From: JADLHS01 sp964561105 | Lineage (GTDB): Bacteria > Verrucomicrobiota > Verrucomicrobiia > Limisphaerales > JADLHS01 | DNA: 64,000 bases | Reading direction: 5' to 3' | Assembly: GCA_964561105.1 (NCBI GenBank) | Contig: CAZLOH010000003.1 | Span: 62,001 to 126,000 of the forward strand | Shown here: positions 1 to 9,767 of the stretch, piece after piece | How the letters are laid out: each line of letters begins with the position of its first letter | How positions within the stretch are numbered: the first letter of the stretch is position 1 | Notes under the pieces: model-generated | Seen by the model: only the letters and a program-made list of their open reading frames with translations | Database searches by the model: none | Told to the model about the DNA's origin: nothing | Translations under genes and position numbers: made by a program

Positions 1-159
1 CTGCTGGCGATCAGCGAAGCCGGTTCCACGGCCTACATTGCCAAGAAGGACTTCAAGGCTCTGGGCATCACGGTCGTGCCGGAGCCTTCCGTCATTGCCT
101 TGAGCTTGTTTGGCGTGGCGACTCTGCTGCTGCGCTCGCGATCCGCGCGTCGCGCGTAA
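1..159 (+). CDS. C-terminal end of a PEP-CTERM sorted exported protein (partial)
   Basis: The frame is open from base 1 and stops at 157-159, giving the last 52 residues of a protein that begins before the window. The tail reads VPEP, then a hydrophobic segment of about 17 residues, then RSRSARRA. This is the PEP-CTERM tripartite sorting signal (PEP motif, transmembrane helix, basic end). Proteins of this kind are exported and cut by an exosortase, usually in organisms that make exopolysaccharide. The function of the missing N-terminal part cannot be judged. Confidence 0.85.
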   Translation: MLAISEAGSTAYIAKKDFKALGITVVPEPSVIALSLFGVATLLLRSRSARRA

Positions 160-177
160 GCGCTCAACTTTCACTCA

Positions 178-213
178 AGCGCGCCGCGTTGGATCGCGAC
201 GCGCTTTTTGTTT
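178..213 (+). terminator. Rho-independent terminator after the PEP-CTERM gene
   Basis: An 11-bp stem with one mismatch (178-188 against 195-205) encloses a 6-base loop and is followed by TTTTGTTTT at 206-213. It lies 18 bases after the stop of the PEP-CTERM gene on the same strand. Confidence 0.7.
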
Positions 214-313
214 TCCTCACAAAAAATGCTCCGCTTCATTCTCAACGGTTCCAATCGCCGCGCGGCGCAGGGCGCCCCGGGCCTGGCTCGGACGGAAAAT
301 TTGCCGGGGCGGT

Positions 314-2215
314 TCAGGATTTTCCCGCCGGCAACACCCGCACTTCCAAGCCGGAAGCCGCCGTCCGCGTGTGATAAATCCTTTGGGTGGCCTTCTGAAA
401 ATCCTCCGCTTTCGCCGCTGGAATGTTCACGAAGGTCTGCGGATTGCGATCCACCAGCGGAAACCACGAACTCTGGACCTGCACCATCACCCGGTGTCCC
501 CGGCGAAAGGTGTGACAAATATCCGCCAGCGTGAATTTCAACGGCGTCACTTGACCAGACACGAACGGCTCGGGACGTTCGGAGCTATTTCGGAATTTTC
601 CCCGCAACACGTCGCCGCGCACGAGTTGCTGGTAACCGCCCATCTCCACCCCCGTCGGATTGGGCTCTGGATTCGGGTAATCACCCGGATAAACGTCAAT
701 CAACTTCACCACCCAATCCGAGTCCGTGCCGGTGGTCGAGACGAACAGTCTCGCCGTGAGCGGTCCTGCCAACGTCAAATCCTCCTCCAGCACATCGGTC
801 TCATACACCAGCACATCGGGTCGCGAAGCGACGAAGCGTTGATCCTCCACCGGATAACTCCGCGGATACGATGTGGACTTGTCATTCGTGTACGGCACGG
901 GCTTGGCGGGGTCGCTCACGTATTCGTCGAACGCGCCGGCCCCGTCCGTCGGGAGCGCAAACGCCAGCGCGCCGCCGGGTTGAAAATACAGGGTGCGCGC
1001 TACGGCGGCATGCGGCGGCCAGGTGTCAAACCGTCGCCACTGCGCCGTGCCCGTCTCGAAGACGTGCGCCTCGGTGGACGTGTAATTCGTGTCTCCCTTC
1101 AGATAGTGACGGAAGAACGGCAGTTCGATCTGTTTGCGATAATACTCCGCCGTCTTCGCCTTGAAATTGACCGGCCCGAGCGTCTCGCCCTCGCTCCGGC
1201 TCCAACCGCCATGCGCCCACGGCCCCATCACCAACGTGTTGTTGATCCCCGGATTCTGCCGCTCGGTCCACCGGTAGGTTTCCAGCGTGCCGAACAAATC
1301 CTCCGCGTCGAACCATCCGCCCACGGTCATCACCGCGCAGTGGATGTTCTTGAGGTGCGGCCGGACGTTGCGCGCCTGCCAGAAATCGTCGTAGGTCGCG
1401 TGGGCGAGAAACTCGCTCCATTCCGGCGCGCACCCCTTGAGCAGCACCAGGTCGGAATTCGTCAACGGCCCCATGCGCAGGAAGAAATCGTAGCCGTCCG
1501 GCGTTTGATAATTGAAACCGCGCGCGGATTCATGCAGCGGGTCCTCGAGCTTTTGCGTGAAGTTGTAGGAGAAGCCGAAGTTCTGCGACAGAAAGAACGC
1601 GCCATTGTGATACATGTCGTCGCCCATGAACCAGTCCGAGATCGGCGCCTGGGGCGAAGCGGCCTGGAGCGCTGGATGACTGTCAATCATGCCCATCGAG
1701 GTGTAGAAACCGGGATACGAAATGCCGAACAAGCCCACCTTGCCGTTGTTGCCGGGCACATTTTTCACCAGCCAGTCAATGGTGTCCCACGCATCCGAGC
1801 TTTCATCCGTGTCCTTCGGTCCTTTGTGGGGCCGGTAGGGGCGCACATTCATGAACTCGCCCTCCGAACCGTTGCGCCCGCGCACATCCTGCGTTACCAG
1901 AATGAATTGGTCCCGGGCCAGCACCTGGAAGGAGCCGGACGGATCCGTGTAATTGTCCGATCCATAAGGCTTCAACGAATAGGGCGTGCGCGTGAGCAGG
2001 ATCGGCCACGCCTGCGAATCGTCCTTGGGCACGTACACCCGCGTGAACAACCGCACGCCATCGCGCATGGGAATGCGATGCTCGTACTTGGTGTAATGCT
2101 CCGCCAGCCACGCCGCGTTCAGGTCGGCCGGCTTCTCCTCCGCCGCGCGCGCGATCAGGACCGGGAGCATGACGAAAATGAACAGAAGCCGGTCCAGCGA
2201 ACGAAAGTGACTCAT
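314..2215 (-). CDS. CocE/NonD family hydrolase (X-Pro dipeptidyl-peptidase S15 type), exported
   Basis: 633 aa with a signal peptide at about 1-25 ending ARAAEE. The alpha/beta-hydrolase domain of the S15/CocE family follows. The nucleophile elbow is GISYPG with Ser166, and the candidate triad partners are Asp303 in GGWFDAED and His335 in GPWAHGG. RGRNGSEGEF near 112-121 is typical of the family. The C-terminal third matches the jelly-roll domain of the group. Members cleave amide or ester bonds of acylated substrates (X-Pro peptides, cocaine esterase, glutaryl-acylase-like); the substrate here is unknown. It is a single gene with no obvious operon partner. The long open frame antisense to it (110-2257) is a GC-rich shadow. 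Confidence 0.9.
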   Translation of the reverse strand: MSHFRSLDRLLFIFVMLPVLIARAAEEKPADLNAAWLAEHYTKYEHRIPMRDGVRLFTRVYVPKDDSQAWPILLTRTPYSLKPYGSDNYTDPSGSFQVLARDQFILVTQDVRGRNGSEGEFMNVRPYRPHKGPKDTDESSDAWDTIDWLVKNVPGNNGKVGLFGISYPGFYTSMGMIDSHPALQAASPQAPISDWFMGDDMYHNGAFFLSQNFGFSYNFTQKLEDPLHESARGFNYQTPDGYDFFLRMGPLTNSDLVLLKGCAPEWSEFLAHATYDDFWQARNVRPHLKNIHCAVMTVGGWFDAEDLFGTLETYRWTERQNPGINNTLVMGPWAHGGWSRSEGETLGPVNFKAKTAEYYRKQIELPFFRHYLKGDTNYTSTEAHVFETGTAQWRRFDTWPPHAAVARTLYFQPGGALAFALPTDGAGAFDEYVSDPAKPVPYTNDKSTSYPRSYPVEDQRFVASRPDVLVYETDVLEEDLTLAGPLTARLFVSTTGTDSDWVVKLIDVYPGDYPNPEPNPTGVEMGGYQQLVRGDVLRGKFRNSSERPEPFVSGQVTPLKFTLADICHTFRRGHRVMVQVQSSWFPLVDRNPQTFVNIPAAKAEDFQKATQRIYHTRTAASGLEVRVLPAGKS

Positions 2216-2984
2216 GGGCGAAACAATGTCAGCGCACGCTCAACGCAGCAAGGTTGAACTCCGGCAGAGTCTGCCTGCCTGTCTTCTGGCGGTTCAGTTG
2301 AACCTGGTCGAACCCGCGTGGTGGCCGTTTTCGCGCTGCGAAAATCCGCGTCGCGTGCAGCAGTGTGCGGGTTCACTCAACCGCATCGGTGACCGCCGGT
2401 TTGCCGCCCGCTCCGCGCGGACGGAGTGCTCGCGGCGCAAGCACTGCCACCCCAATAGAGCAACCACCCGGAGGTAATCCATCACCGGAGCGCCTTTGCT
2501 GCTGTCCGGAGCGCCGGTCTCCGACCCGGCAGGAATAAAAAACTGGAAACACGCCGGATCGGAGATCAGCGCTCCATCAGGTGCGTCGGGTCCGGCAACC
2601 GCCAGAGCGCCTGGTTCACCCACGCATCTACGTTTCTTGCCGGTGGTGTTGGTCGCGCTGCGACCAGCCCGTCCGCGTAGAGCGGACGGAATCGGGCGGG
2701 CGGGCGCGACCCCAGCGCTTCTTGACTGGAAGCGTGGTGTGATTCCCGTTTCCAAGCAGGACGGGCGTCGCGCTGCGCGGCGCGACTCCTCGCAGCGCGA
2801 GGAGTTCCACCGTTGGAAGCTGGCGCGCGTTTGAATGAACCAAGGTGCGCCCCCGGTTCATCCGCAGCGGCATTGGTGATTGAACCCGGCCCCGCCATTT
2901 CTTATCGTAAACCGGTAAGCCGTCCGGTTTCGGGCTTCACTCCTGGTTCCGGGTGAACCGCCACAACCACATAATACGAGCATT
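2216..2984. other. 770-bp intergenic region with GC-rich palindromes
   Basis: No convincing gene is present. The open frames on both strands are Arg/Pro-rich shadows without family features. The region holds one clear long palindrome (2508-2575, listed separately) and several shorter inverted repeats, such as a GTCCGC/GCGGAC pair near 2669-2688 and paired GCGCGAC/GTCGCG blocks around 2767-2790. The promoter of the liv operon must lie near its right end; CATAAT at 2970 is a possible -10 element but sits very close to the start codon. Confidence 0.5.
2508..2575. repeat. Palindromic intergenic repeat (GGAGCGCCGGTCTCCGACC family)
   Basis: Arms of about 23 bp (2508-2530 and 2553-2575) pair with roughly four mismatches around an A-rich loop. 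The left arm recurs exactly at 52704-52726, so this is a dispersed repeat and not a one-off hairpin. It has no coding content. Confidence 0.7.
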
Positions 2985-4145
2985 ATGAACAAACGAATGT
3001 GCAATTATTTTTCAACCGCCGCCGGGGCCGCGCTGCTGGTCCTGGCCGCCACGGGTTGCAGCCCGGCGGGCAACTCAGGCGGCGCCGCCCCGATCAAAGT
3101 GGGCGAGTTCGCCTCGCTCACCGGCACCGAAGCCACGTTTGGCAATTCGTCCCACGAGGGCACGCTGCTGGCCATCGAGGAGATCAACGCCGCCGGGGGC
3201 GTGCTCGGCCGGAAGCTCGAATTGATCACGGAGGACACACGGTCGCGCCCGGGCGAGCCGGCCACGGTGGTCAACAAGCTCATCTCCCGCGACAACGTGG
3301 TGGCCGTGCTTGGCGAGGTGGCGTCCAGCGCGTCGCTCGAAGCCGCGCCGGTGTGCCAGGCCAACCACATCCCGATGATCTCCCCCTCCTCCACGAATCC
3401 CAAGGTCACCCAGACCGGCGACTACATTTTCCGGGTCTGCTTCATTGATCCCTTCCAGGGCACGGTGATGGCGAATTTCGCGACCAAGACGCTCAAGGCC
3501 AAAAAGGTCGCCGTCTTCACCGATGTGAAGAGCGATTACAGCAAGGGCCTGGCGAAATTCTTCAAGGAACAATTCGTCGCCAATGGCGGCACCATTGTGG
3601 CGGAGCTCGACTACAGCAAGGGCGACAAGGATTTCAAGGCGCAACTCACCGCCATCAAGGCCGCCAATCCCGACGGCATCTTTGTGCCCGGCTATTACAC
3701 GGATGCCGCGTTGATCTGCGTGCAGGCGCGCGAACTCGGCATCACCGTGCCGCTGTTCGGCGGCGACGGATGGGAGTCCGACGAACTGACCAAGATCGGC
3801 CGCGACGCCGTCAATGGCTGCTACTTCTCCACGCACTACCATCCGGACGTGGGCAGCGATCTGAGCCGCAAGTTCGTGGCCGATTACCGGAAACGCTGGG
3901 ACGGCAAGACGCCCGACGCGCTGGCGGCGTGCGGATACGATTCCGCGCTGATCCTGGCCGACGCGATCAAACGCGCCGGCACAACGGACGGCCCGAAGTT
4001 GCGGGACGCCATCGCCGCCACCAGGAACTTCCAGGCGGTGACGGGCAACATCACCATCAACCCGCAGCGGGACGCGACAAAGTCCGCAGTCATTCTCGAA
4101 GTCAAGGACGGCAAATTCAAATACCTTGAAACCATCAGCCCGTAA
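2985..4145 (+). CDS. Branched-chain amino-acid ABC transporter, substrate-binding lipoprotein (LivJ/LivK type)
   Basis: 386 aa. The N-terminus is a lipoprotein signal ending LAATG before Cys25, so the protein should be anchored outside the cytoplasmic membrane. The rest is the two-lobe periplasmic binding fold of the leucine/isoleucine/valine-binding family (Peripla_BP_6). It starts at IKVGEFASLTGTEATFG and includes ELITEDTRSRPGEPATVVNKL and a second lobe around AACGYDSALILADAIKRAG. It is the first gene of a five-component importer operon (2985-8082). Substrate specificity in this family is broad (branched-chain amino acids, amides, urea), so leucine is not certain. Confidence 0.93.
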   Translation: MNKRMCNYFSTAAGAALLVLAATGCSPAGNSGGAAPIKVGEFASLTGTEATFGNSSHEGTLLAIEEINAAGGVLGRKLELITEDTRSRPGEPATVVNKLISRDNVVAVLGEVASSASLEAAPVCQANHIPMISPSSTNPKVTQTGDYIFRVCFIDPFQGTVMANFATKTLKAKKVAVFTDVKSDYSKGLAKFFKEQFVANGGTIVAELDYSKGDKDFKAQLTAIKAANPDGIFVPGYYTDAALICVQARELGITVPLFGGDGWESDELTKIGRDAVNGCYFSTHYHPDVGSDLSRKFVADYRKRWDGKTPDALAACGYDSALILADAIKRAGTTDGPKLRDAIAATRNFQAVTGNITINPQRDATKSAVILEVKDGKFKYLETISP

Positions 4146-4179
4146 CGCTTAGGCTCGCCGCCGTTCCGGTTGCGACGCC

Positions 4180-5091
4180 ATGAGCGAATTTCTCCAGCAA
4201 CTTATCAATGGTCTGGCCCTGGGCGCGATCTATGGCCTGATTGCGCTGGGCTACACCATGGTCTATGGCGTCCTGCGGTTCATCAATTTCGCGCACGGCG
4301 ACGTCTTCATGCTCGGCGCCTTTGCCGGCTACTATCTTTCGCCCCTCGTGAATCGCTTTCTGCCGCCCCAATCCTACGTCGGCGGCACGTTGGTGCTGGC
4401 GTTGGCCATGATCATTTGCGCGGCGATCGGCATCCTGATCGAGTGGCTGGCCTATCGCCCGTTGCGCGCGCGGCCCAAGCTCACCGTGTTGATCACGGCC
4501 ATCGGCGTGTCCTTGTTCATCGAATACACCTGCCAGCATGAGCGGGTCTTTGGCGCCGCCCCACACCGATTTCCCGATTTGATTCCCACCACCACCTGGC
4601 ACGCCGCCGGGGTGGCGTTGAATACCAAACAGGTCATTGTGCTCGTGACGACGCTGCTGCTGTTGCTCGCCCTGCGGTTTATTGTCCAACGCACCCGGCT
4701 CGGCATGGCCATGCGCGCCCTGTCTTTCAATGAACAGGCGGCGGCGCTCATGGGCGTGAACATCAACTCCGTGATCTCATTCACGTTCGGCCTCGGCTCG
4801 GCGCTGGCCGCAGCGGGTGGAATTTTGTTCGCGATGAATTACGCCAGCATCGAGCCGCTGATGGGGATCCAGACCGGGCTTAAGGCCTTCATCGCCGCCG
4901 TGTTTGGCGGCATTGGCAATCTGCCGGGCGCGGCGCTGGGCGGCCTGATTTTGGGCCTCGTCGAAACCTTTGCGGGCGGCATTCCCGCGCTGTCGAATTA
5001 CCGCGACGGCATCGCCTTCGCCCTCCTGATCGCGGTCTTGATTTTCCGGCCTGCCGGTCTGTTGGGTGAAGTGAAATCAGACAAGGTATGA
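4180..5091 (+). CDS. livH: Branched-chain amino-acid ABC transporter permease LivH
   Basis: 303 aa inner-membrane permease with about eight hydrophobic segments. It begins MSEFLQQLINGLALGAIYGL, the standard LivH opening. It also has FINFAHGDVFMLGAFAGY and a late GLKAFIAAVFGGIGNLPGA, the conserved cytoplasmic EAA-like loop that contacts the ATPase. It lies 34 bases after the binding-protein gene and upstream of livM, in the usual order J-H-M-G-F. Confidence 0.95.
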   Translation: MSEFLQQLINGLALGAIYGLIALGYTMVYGVLRFINFAHGDVFMLGAFAGYYLSPLVNRFLPPQSYVGGTLVLALAMIICAAIGILIEWLAYRPLRARPKLTVLITAIGVSLFIEYTCQHERVFGAAPHRFPDLIPTTTWHAAGVALNTKQVIVLVTTLLLLLALRFIVQRTRLGMAMRALSFNEQAAALMGVNINSVISFTFGLGSALAAAGGILFAMNYASIEPLMGIQTGLKAFIAAVFGGIGNLPGAALGGLILGLVETFAGGIPALSNYRDGIAFALLIAVLIFRPAGLLGEVKSDKV

Positions 5092-5212
5092 GCCACACCC
5101 AAGACCAATTCTCAACTCCCAGCGCAACCACGGACCCCGAGCATCAATACTGGCGGGGAACGAGGCCGAGCGAGGAGGAGCGGAGTTTGGCACCCGAATT
5201 TTTTCCTCACGT

Positions 5213-6142
5213 ATGAACGTCGGCGCGAAACGATGGTTGCTCCTGGCGATTGCCGTCGCGCTGGCGGTGTCCGCCTTCTCCGCGCACTTCAACCGCTACT
5301 GGCTGGGCGTGGCGATTGATGTCGGTATCAACATCATCCTTGCCGTCAGCTTGAATCTCATCAACGGGCACACCGGCCAGTTCAGTCTGGGCCATGCGGG
5401 CTTCATGGCGGTGGGCGCCTATACGGCGGCGAAGTTCGCCCTGCTGCTGCAACACCATTTTCCGCCGTGGCTGGAACCCTTCGTGTTCGTGGCCGGCCTG
5501 CTGCTCGGCGGCGCGATGGCGGCCGTGGTGGGACTCGGCGTGGGCCTGCCGTCGCTGCGCTTGCGCGGCGATTACCTGGCCATCGTCACGCTTGGCTTCG
5601 GGGAAATCATCCGGGTCTTCTACCAGACGGACGACACTTTTGGCGCGGCCACCGGCCTGACCGGAATCCCCAACTGGACCACTTTCGGCTGGGCCTGGGG
5701 CGCGTCGGCGATCACGGTGTTCGTCGTCACCTGCCTGGTGAACTCCACCTATGGCCGGGGCTTCATTGCCGTGCATGACGACGAGGTGGCGGCGGGCGCG
5801 AGCGGCATCAACCCGGTGCGCTACAAGGTCACGGCCTTTGTCATCGGCGCGTTTTTTGCCGGCATCGCCGGCGGACTTTACGCGCATCACAAACAATTCA
5901 TCTCGCCCAACGGGTTTGATTTCCTCAAGAGCATTGACATCGTGGTGATGGTGATTCTCGGCGGCATGGGCCGGACGGTGGGCGTGATTTTCGCCGCGGT
6001 GGTGTTGACCCTGATGCCGGAATTCCTGCGCGGCTTTGCGGACTACCGGATGATCATTTACTCGCTGATGATCGTGGTGCTGATGATCCTGCGGCCGCAG
6101 GGGCTTTTCACTTTTGAATTAAAAATGAAAAATTCAAAATGA
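5213..6142 (+). CDS. livM: Branched-chain amino-acid ABC transporter permease LivM
   Basis: 309 aa permease, partner of LivH in the membrane channel. Family features include VSLNLINGHTGQFSLGHAGF near residues 45-65, LPSLRLRGDYLAIVTLGFGEI, and the EAA-like loop IDIVVMVILGGMGRTVGV. The body normally ends near MILRPQGLF. Here the last residues (FELKMKNSK) come from AT-rich DNA that belongs to the flank of the inserted four-helix-bundle gene, so the original stop was probably displaced by that insertion. The stop codon overlaps the next start (ATGA at 6139-6142). Confidence 0.94.
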   Translation: MNVGAKRWLLLAIAVALAVSAFSAHFNRYWLGVAIDVGINIILAVSLNLINGHTGQFSLGHAGFMAVGAYTAAKFALLLQHHFPPWLEPFVFVAGLLLGGAMAAVVGLGVGLPSLRLRGDYLAIVTLGFGEIIRVFYQTDDTFGAATGLTGIPNWTTFGWAWGASAITVFVVTCLVNSTYGRGFIAVHDDEVAAGASGINPVRYKVTAFVIGAFFAGIAGGLYAHHKQFISPNGFDFLKSIDIVVMVILGGMGRTVGVIFAAVVLTLMPEFLRGFADYRMIIYSLMIVVLMILRPQGLFTFELKMKNSK

Positions 6143-6148
6143 AAAATC
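6116..6148. repeat. Left AT-rich arm flanking the four-helix-bundle gene
   Basis: An A-rich stretch starting GAATTAAAAATGAAAAATTC runs across the livM stop codon. Its reverse complement resembles the T-rich stretch at 6541-6571 on the other side of the 133-aa gene, and both outer ends read GAATTAAAA. The arms are imperfect and low in complexity, so chance cannot be excluded, but the base composition is unlike anything else in this GC-rich operon. Confidence 0.55.
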
Positions 6149-6540
6149 CGAACTCCGATTCGGGCGCTAGCAACAGAACTCCGCCAAAGGATATCGTCGT
6201 GCGGACTTTTGACTTCGCCGTTCTAATCATTCGGCTCTGCGTAAAGCTGGATGAACGTCCTGGCGTTGGCAGAGTTTTGATGAGCCAGATCTTGCGCGCG
6301 GGGACAAGTGTTCCCGCCAATGTCGAGGAAGCCCAAGCCGCCCAAAGCAAGGCGGACTTTGTGAGCAAGATGAGCATCGCACTAAAAGAGGCCCGCGAAA
6401 CACACCTGCGACTTCGACTGCTGGCTCCCGCCCGGGCAATTCCCGTTGATGAATTGAAACCTCTGATTCAGGAAGCAGACGAGATTAAGCGCGTGATTGG
6501 CGCGATCATTGTCTCGACCAAACGTGGCACAACGGACTGA
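6139..6540 (+). CDS. Four-helix-bundle protein (23S rRNA intervening-sequence protein family)
   Basis: 133 aa. It matches the four-helix-bundle family first described from 23S rRNA intervening sequences. Family features are the opening VVRTFDFAVLIIRLC, the central SQILRAGTSVPANVEEAQAA with SKADFVSKMSIALKEARE, and the late helix DELKPLIQEADEIKRVIGAI. The biochemical role is unknown; such genes are short, very mobile between genomes and often embedded between unrelated genes. Here it separates livM from livG, is lower in GC than its neighbours and is flanked by AT-rich arms. It is probably co-transcribed with the importer but is unlikely to be part of it. A second family member lies at 21042-21545. 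Confidence 0.88.
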   Translation: MKNPNSDSGASNRTPPKDIVVRTFDFAVLIIRLCVKLDERPGVGRVLMSQILRAGTSVPANVEEAQAAQSKADFVSKMSIALKEARETHLRLRLLAPARAIPVDELKPLIQEADEIKRVIGAIIVSTKRGTTD

Positions 6541-6571
6541 TTTTTAATTTTGCATTTTTAAATTTTAATTC
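6541..6571. repeat. Right AT-rich arm flanking the four-helix-bundle gene
   Basis: A T-rich stretch fills the whole gap between the four-helix-bundle stop and the livG start. It ends TTTTAATTC, the inverse of the GAATTAAAA that opens the left arm at 6116. Confidence 0.55.
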
Positions 6572-7381
6572 ATGTCACCACTCCTGCAACTGTGCAAAGT
6601 CACCATCCGCTTCGGCGGTTTGACGGCAGTGTCGGAACTGGGATTGGAAGTCGGCCGCCACGAACTCGTTGGTCTCATCGGCCCGAACGGCGCGGGCAAA
6701 ACCACGGTGTTCAACCTGATCACCGGAGTTTATCAACCCACCGAGGGCGCGATTTTGTTTTGCGGACAACCCACCCGCAAGCTCAAGCCGCATCGCCTCG
6801 CCGCGCTCGGCATCGCCCGCACGTTTCAAAATATCCGCCTGTTCGCCAGCTTGAATGTGTTCGACAACGTGCGCGCCGCGGTCCAGGTGCATCGCTCGCA
6901 GGGGATATGCGACGCGCTCTGGCACGGACGCGGCTTTCGGGACGGCGAACAGGCCGTCGCCGCGCGGGTCATGGAATTGTTGGACCTGTTCCAACTCGGC
7001 AAACTGCGGAATGAACCGGCGAAATCCCTGTCCTACGGCGACCAGCGCCGGCTCGAAATCGTCCGGGCTTTGGCCACCCGACCTCAACTACTCCTGCTCG
7101 ATGAACCGGCGGCGGGCATGAATCCGACGGAGAAGGTGGAGCTCACCAAATTGATCAGTTTCATCAAGGACAAGTTTCAAATCTCCGTGCTCCTGGTCGA
7201 ACACGACATGCGGGTGGTGATGGGGATTTGCGAGCGCATTGCCGTGCTCGACTACGGCGTGAAGATTGCCGAGGGAACACCGGCAGCCGTGCAGGCGAAC
7301 CCCAAGGTGATCGAAGCTTATCTCGGCGCGGAGGCCGTCAGCGTGTCGGAGCTGCCGCCGGCGATGGACCACGAATGTTAG
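6572..7381 (+). CDS. livG: Branched-chain amino-acid ABC transporter ATP-binding protein LivG
   Basis: 269 aa cytoplasmic ATPase. Walker A is GPNGAGKTTVFNLITG near 37-52. LGIARTFQNIRLFASLNVFDNV is the LivG-specific Q-loop region. The signature is LSYGDQRRLEIVRAL and Walker B is LLLLDEPAAGMNP. The H-loop histidine is in LLVEHDMRVVMGICERI. It energises import together with LivF. Its stop overlaps the livF start by 7 bases. Confidence 0.96.
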   Translation: MSPLLQLCKVTIRFGGLTAVSELGLEVGRHELVGLIGPNGAGKTTVFNLITGVYQPTEGAILFCGQPTRKLKPHRLAALGIARTFQNIRLFASLNVFDNVRAAVQVHRSQGICDALWHGRGFRDGEQAVAARVMELLDLFQLGKLRNEPAKSLSYGDQRRLEIVRALATRPQLLLLDEPAAGMNPTEKVELTKLISFIKDKFQISVLLVEHDMRVVMGICERIAVLDYGVKIAEGTPAAVQANPKVIEAYLGAEAVSVSELPPAMDHEC

Positions 7382-8082
7382 AAATCAAAAATCTGCAAGT
7401 CAGCTACGGCGCCATCACCGCGCTGCATGGCATCTCGTTGTCCGTGCCGGCGGGCAGCATCGTTACGCTCATCGGCTCCAACGGCGCCGGAAAAAGCACC
7501 ACGCTGCGTACGATCTCGGGGCTGTTGAAACCGCAGGCCGGCGAAATCCGGTACGACGGCCGGAATCTGGCGGGCCTGCCCGCCCACCAGATCGTAAAAC
7601 TTGGCCTCTCGCACGTGCCGGAGGGTCGGATGATTTTTGCCAACCTCACCGTCCACGAAAATCTGTTGATGGGCGCGTATCTTCAGCGCGACCCGGCGGT
7701 CATTCGCCGTGAGCGGGAACTGGTTTTCCACATCTTTCCCAAACTCAAGGAACGGGAACGGCAGATCGCGGGCACGCTCTCCGGCGGTGAACAGCAGATG
7801 CTCGCCATTGGCCGCGCGTTGATGGGCAAACCGAAGTTCCTCATGCTCGACGAACCGTCGCTCGGCATCGCGCCGCTGCTGGTGAAAGCCATTTTCGCCA
7901 AGATCGTCGAAATCAACCGCACCCACGGCCTGACCATTCTGCTCGTCGAGCAAAACGCGAATCTGGCCCTCGAGATTTCCCATTCCGGCTACGTGCTCGA
8001 AACCGGCCGGATCATTCTCCAGGGCGACTCCGCCGCCCTGCGCCAGAATCCCCAGGTCAAAAGCGCCTACTTGGGAGCGTGA
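7375..8082 (+). CDS. livF: Branched-chain amino-acid ABC transporter ATP-binding protein LivF
   Basis: 235 aa. The ATG at 7375 is chosen because it gives the normal LivF opening MLEIKNLQVSYGAITALHGI and is translationally coupled to livG. Walker A is GSNGAGKSTTLRTISG, the signature is LSGGEQQMLAIGRALM, Walker B is FLMLDEPSLGIAPLLV, and the H-loop is LLVEQNANLAL (Gln in place of His, as is usual in LivF). It is the last gene of the importer operon. Confidence 0.96.
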   Translation: MLEIKNLQVSYGAITALHGISLSVPAGSIVTLIGSNGAGKSTTLRTISGLLKPQAGEIRYDGRNLAGLPAHQIVKLGLSHVPEGRMIFANLTVHENLLMGAYLQRDPAVIRRERELVFHIFPKLKERERQIAGTLSGGEQQMLAIGRALMGKPKFLMLDEPSLGIAPLLVKAIFAKIVEINRTHGLTILLVEQNANLALEISHSGYVLETGRIILQGDSAALRQNPQVKSAYLGA

Positions 8083-8128
8083 TACGATTGATTTTTGCCA
8101 AATACAACTGGCCGTGGTATGAAAGACC

Positions 8129-8917
<789 letters not shown>

Positions 8918-8948
8918 ACCCTGGTCTGGCCTCCTTCCCGCGTCTCGC

Positions 8949-9752
8949 GTGAGCACCGCCCGAATTCGCGCTCTGCCCATCGCCCTCACCATCGCCGGCT
9001 CGGATAGCGGCGGCGGCGCGGGCATTCAGGCGGACTTGAAAACCTTCGCCGCGCTCGGCGTTCACGGCACCTGCGCCCTCACCTGCGTCACCGCGCAGAA
9101 CCCGCGCGGCGTCACGGGCATTGAACCGGTCAGCGCCGCCCTGGTGCAAAAGCAACTCGCCGCGGTGTTCGCCGAACTGCGACCCGGCGCGGTCAAAACC
9201 GGCCTGTTGTTCTCCACGGACATCATTGAGGCCGTGGCGGATTTTTTCGCGCAACCCAAGCGGCCGCCTTTGGTGGTGGACCCCGTCATGGTGGCCACGA
9301 GCGGCGCGAAATTGCTGAGGCCTTCGGCGATCCGCCGACTGCAAGCGCGCCTGCTCCCGCTCGCCGCGTTGGTGACACCCAATCTGGATGAAGCGGAGAT
9401 TCTGGCTGGAACGAAAATCCGTTCGCTCGCCGACCTCCGCCAGGCCGCTCGCGAAATCCACGCGCGCTACGGCTGCCCTGCGCTCGTCAAAGGCGGCCAC
9501 CTGCGACTGGGCAATCAGGCGGTGGACGTGTCGTTCGACGGCAAACAGTTCACGGTCTGGAAGGCGAAACGGGTTCGGGGGGTGTCAACGCACGGAACGG
9601 GTTGCACGTATTCCGCGGCCATTACCGCATTCCTGGCGCGGGGCGAAAAGCTCACGGCTGCGATCGGACTGGCCAAGCAACTGATCACGCGGGCCATTTC
9701 GCAGAGCAAACGAACCGCCCAGCATCAGGTGTTGGATCCGTTCGCTGATTAA
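8949..9752 (+). CDS. thiD: Hydroxymethylpyrimidine/phosphomethylpyrimidine kinase
   Basis: 267 aa ribokinase-fold enzyme that phosphorylates HMP and HMP-phosphate in thiamine biosynthesis. Seen: ALTIAGSDSGGGAGIQADLK at the N-terminus (substrate-binding loop), VVDPVMVATSGAKLL in the centre, VTPNLDEAEIL, ALVKGGHL, and the anion-hole/catalytic region VSTHGTGCTYSAAITA. Length is normal for the family. No TPP riboswitch is visible upstream, and only 31 bases separate it from the previous gene. Confidence 0.95.
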   Translation: MSTARIRALPIALTIAGSDSGGGAGIQADLKTFAALGVHGTCALTCVTAQNPRGVTGIEPVSAALVQKQLAAVFAELRPGAVKTGLLFSTDIIEAVADFFAQPKRPPLVVDPVMVATSGAKLLRPSAIRRLQARLLPLAALVTPNLDEAEILAGTKIRSLADLRQAAREIHARYGCPALVKGGHLRLGNQAVDVSFDGKQFTVWKAKRVRGVSTHGTGCTYSAAITAFLARGEKLTAAIGLAKQLITRAISQSKRTAQHQVLDPFAD

Positions 9753-9767
9753 CCGAATACTTCTCGT

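Noticed and set aside
110..2257. Long plus-strand frame of 715 codons
   Set aside because: Antisense to a clear CocE-family hydrolase with intact active site; the peptide is Arg/His-rich with no domain.
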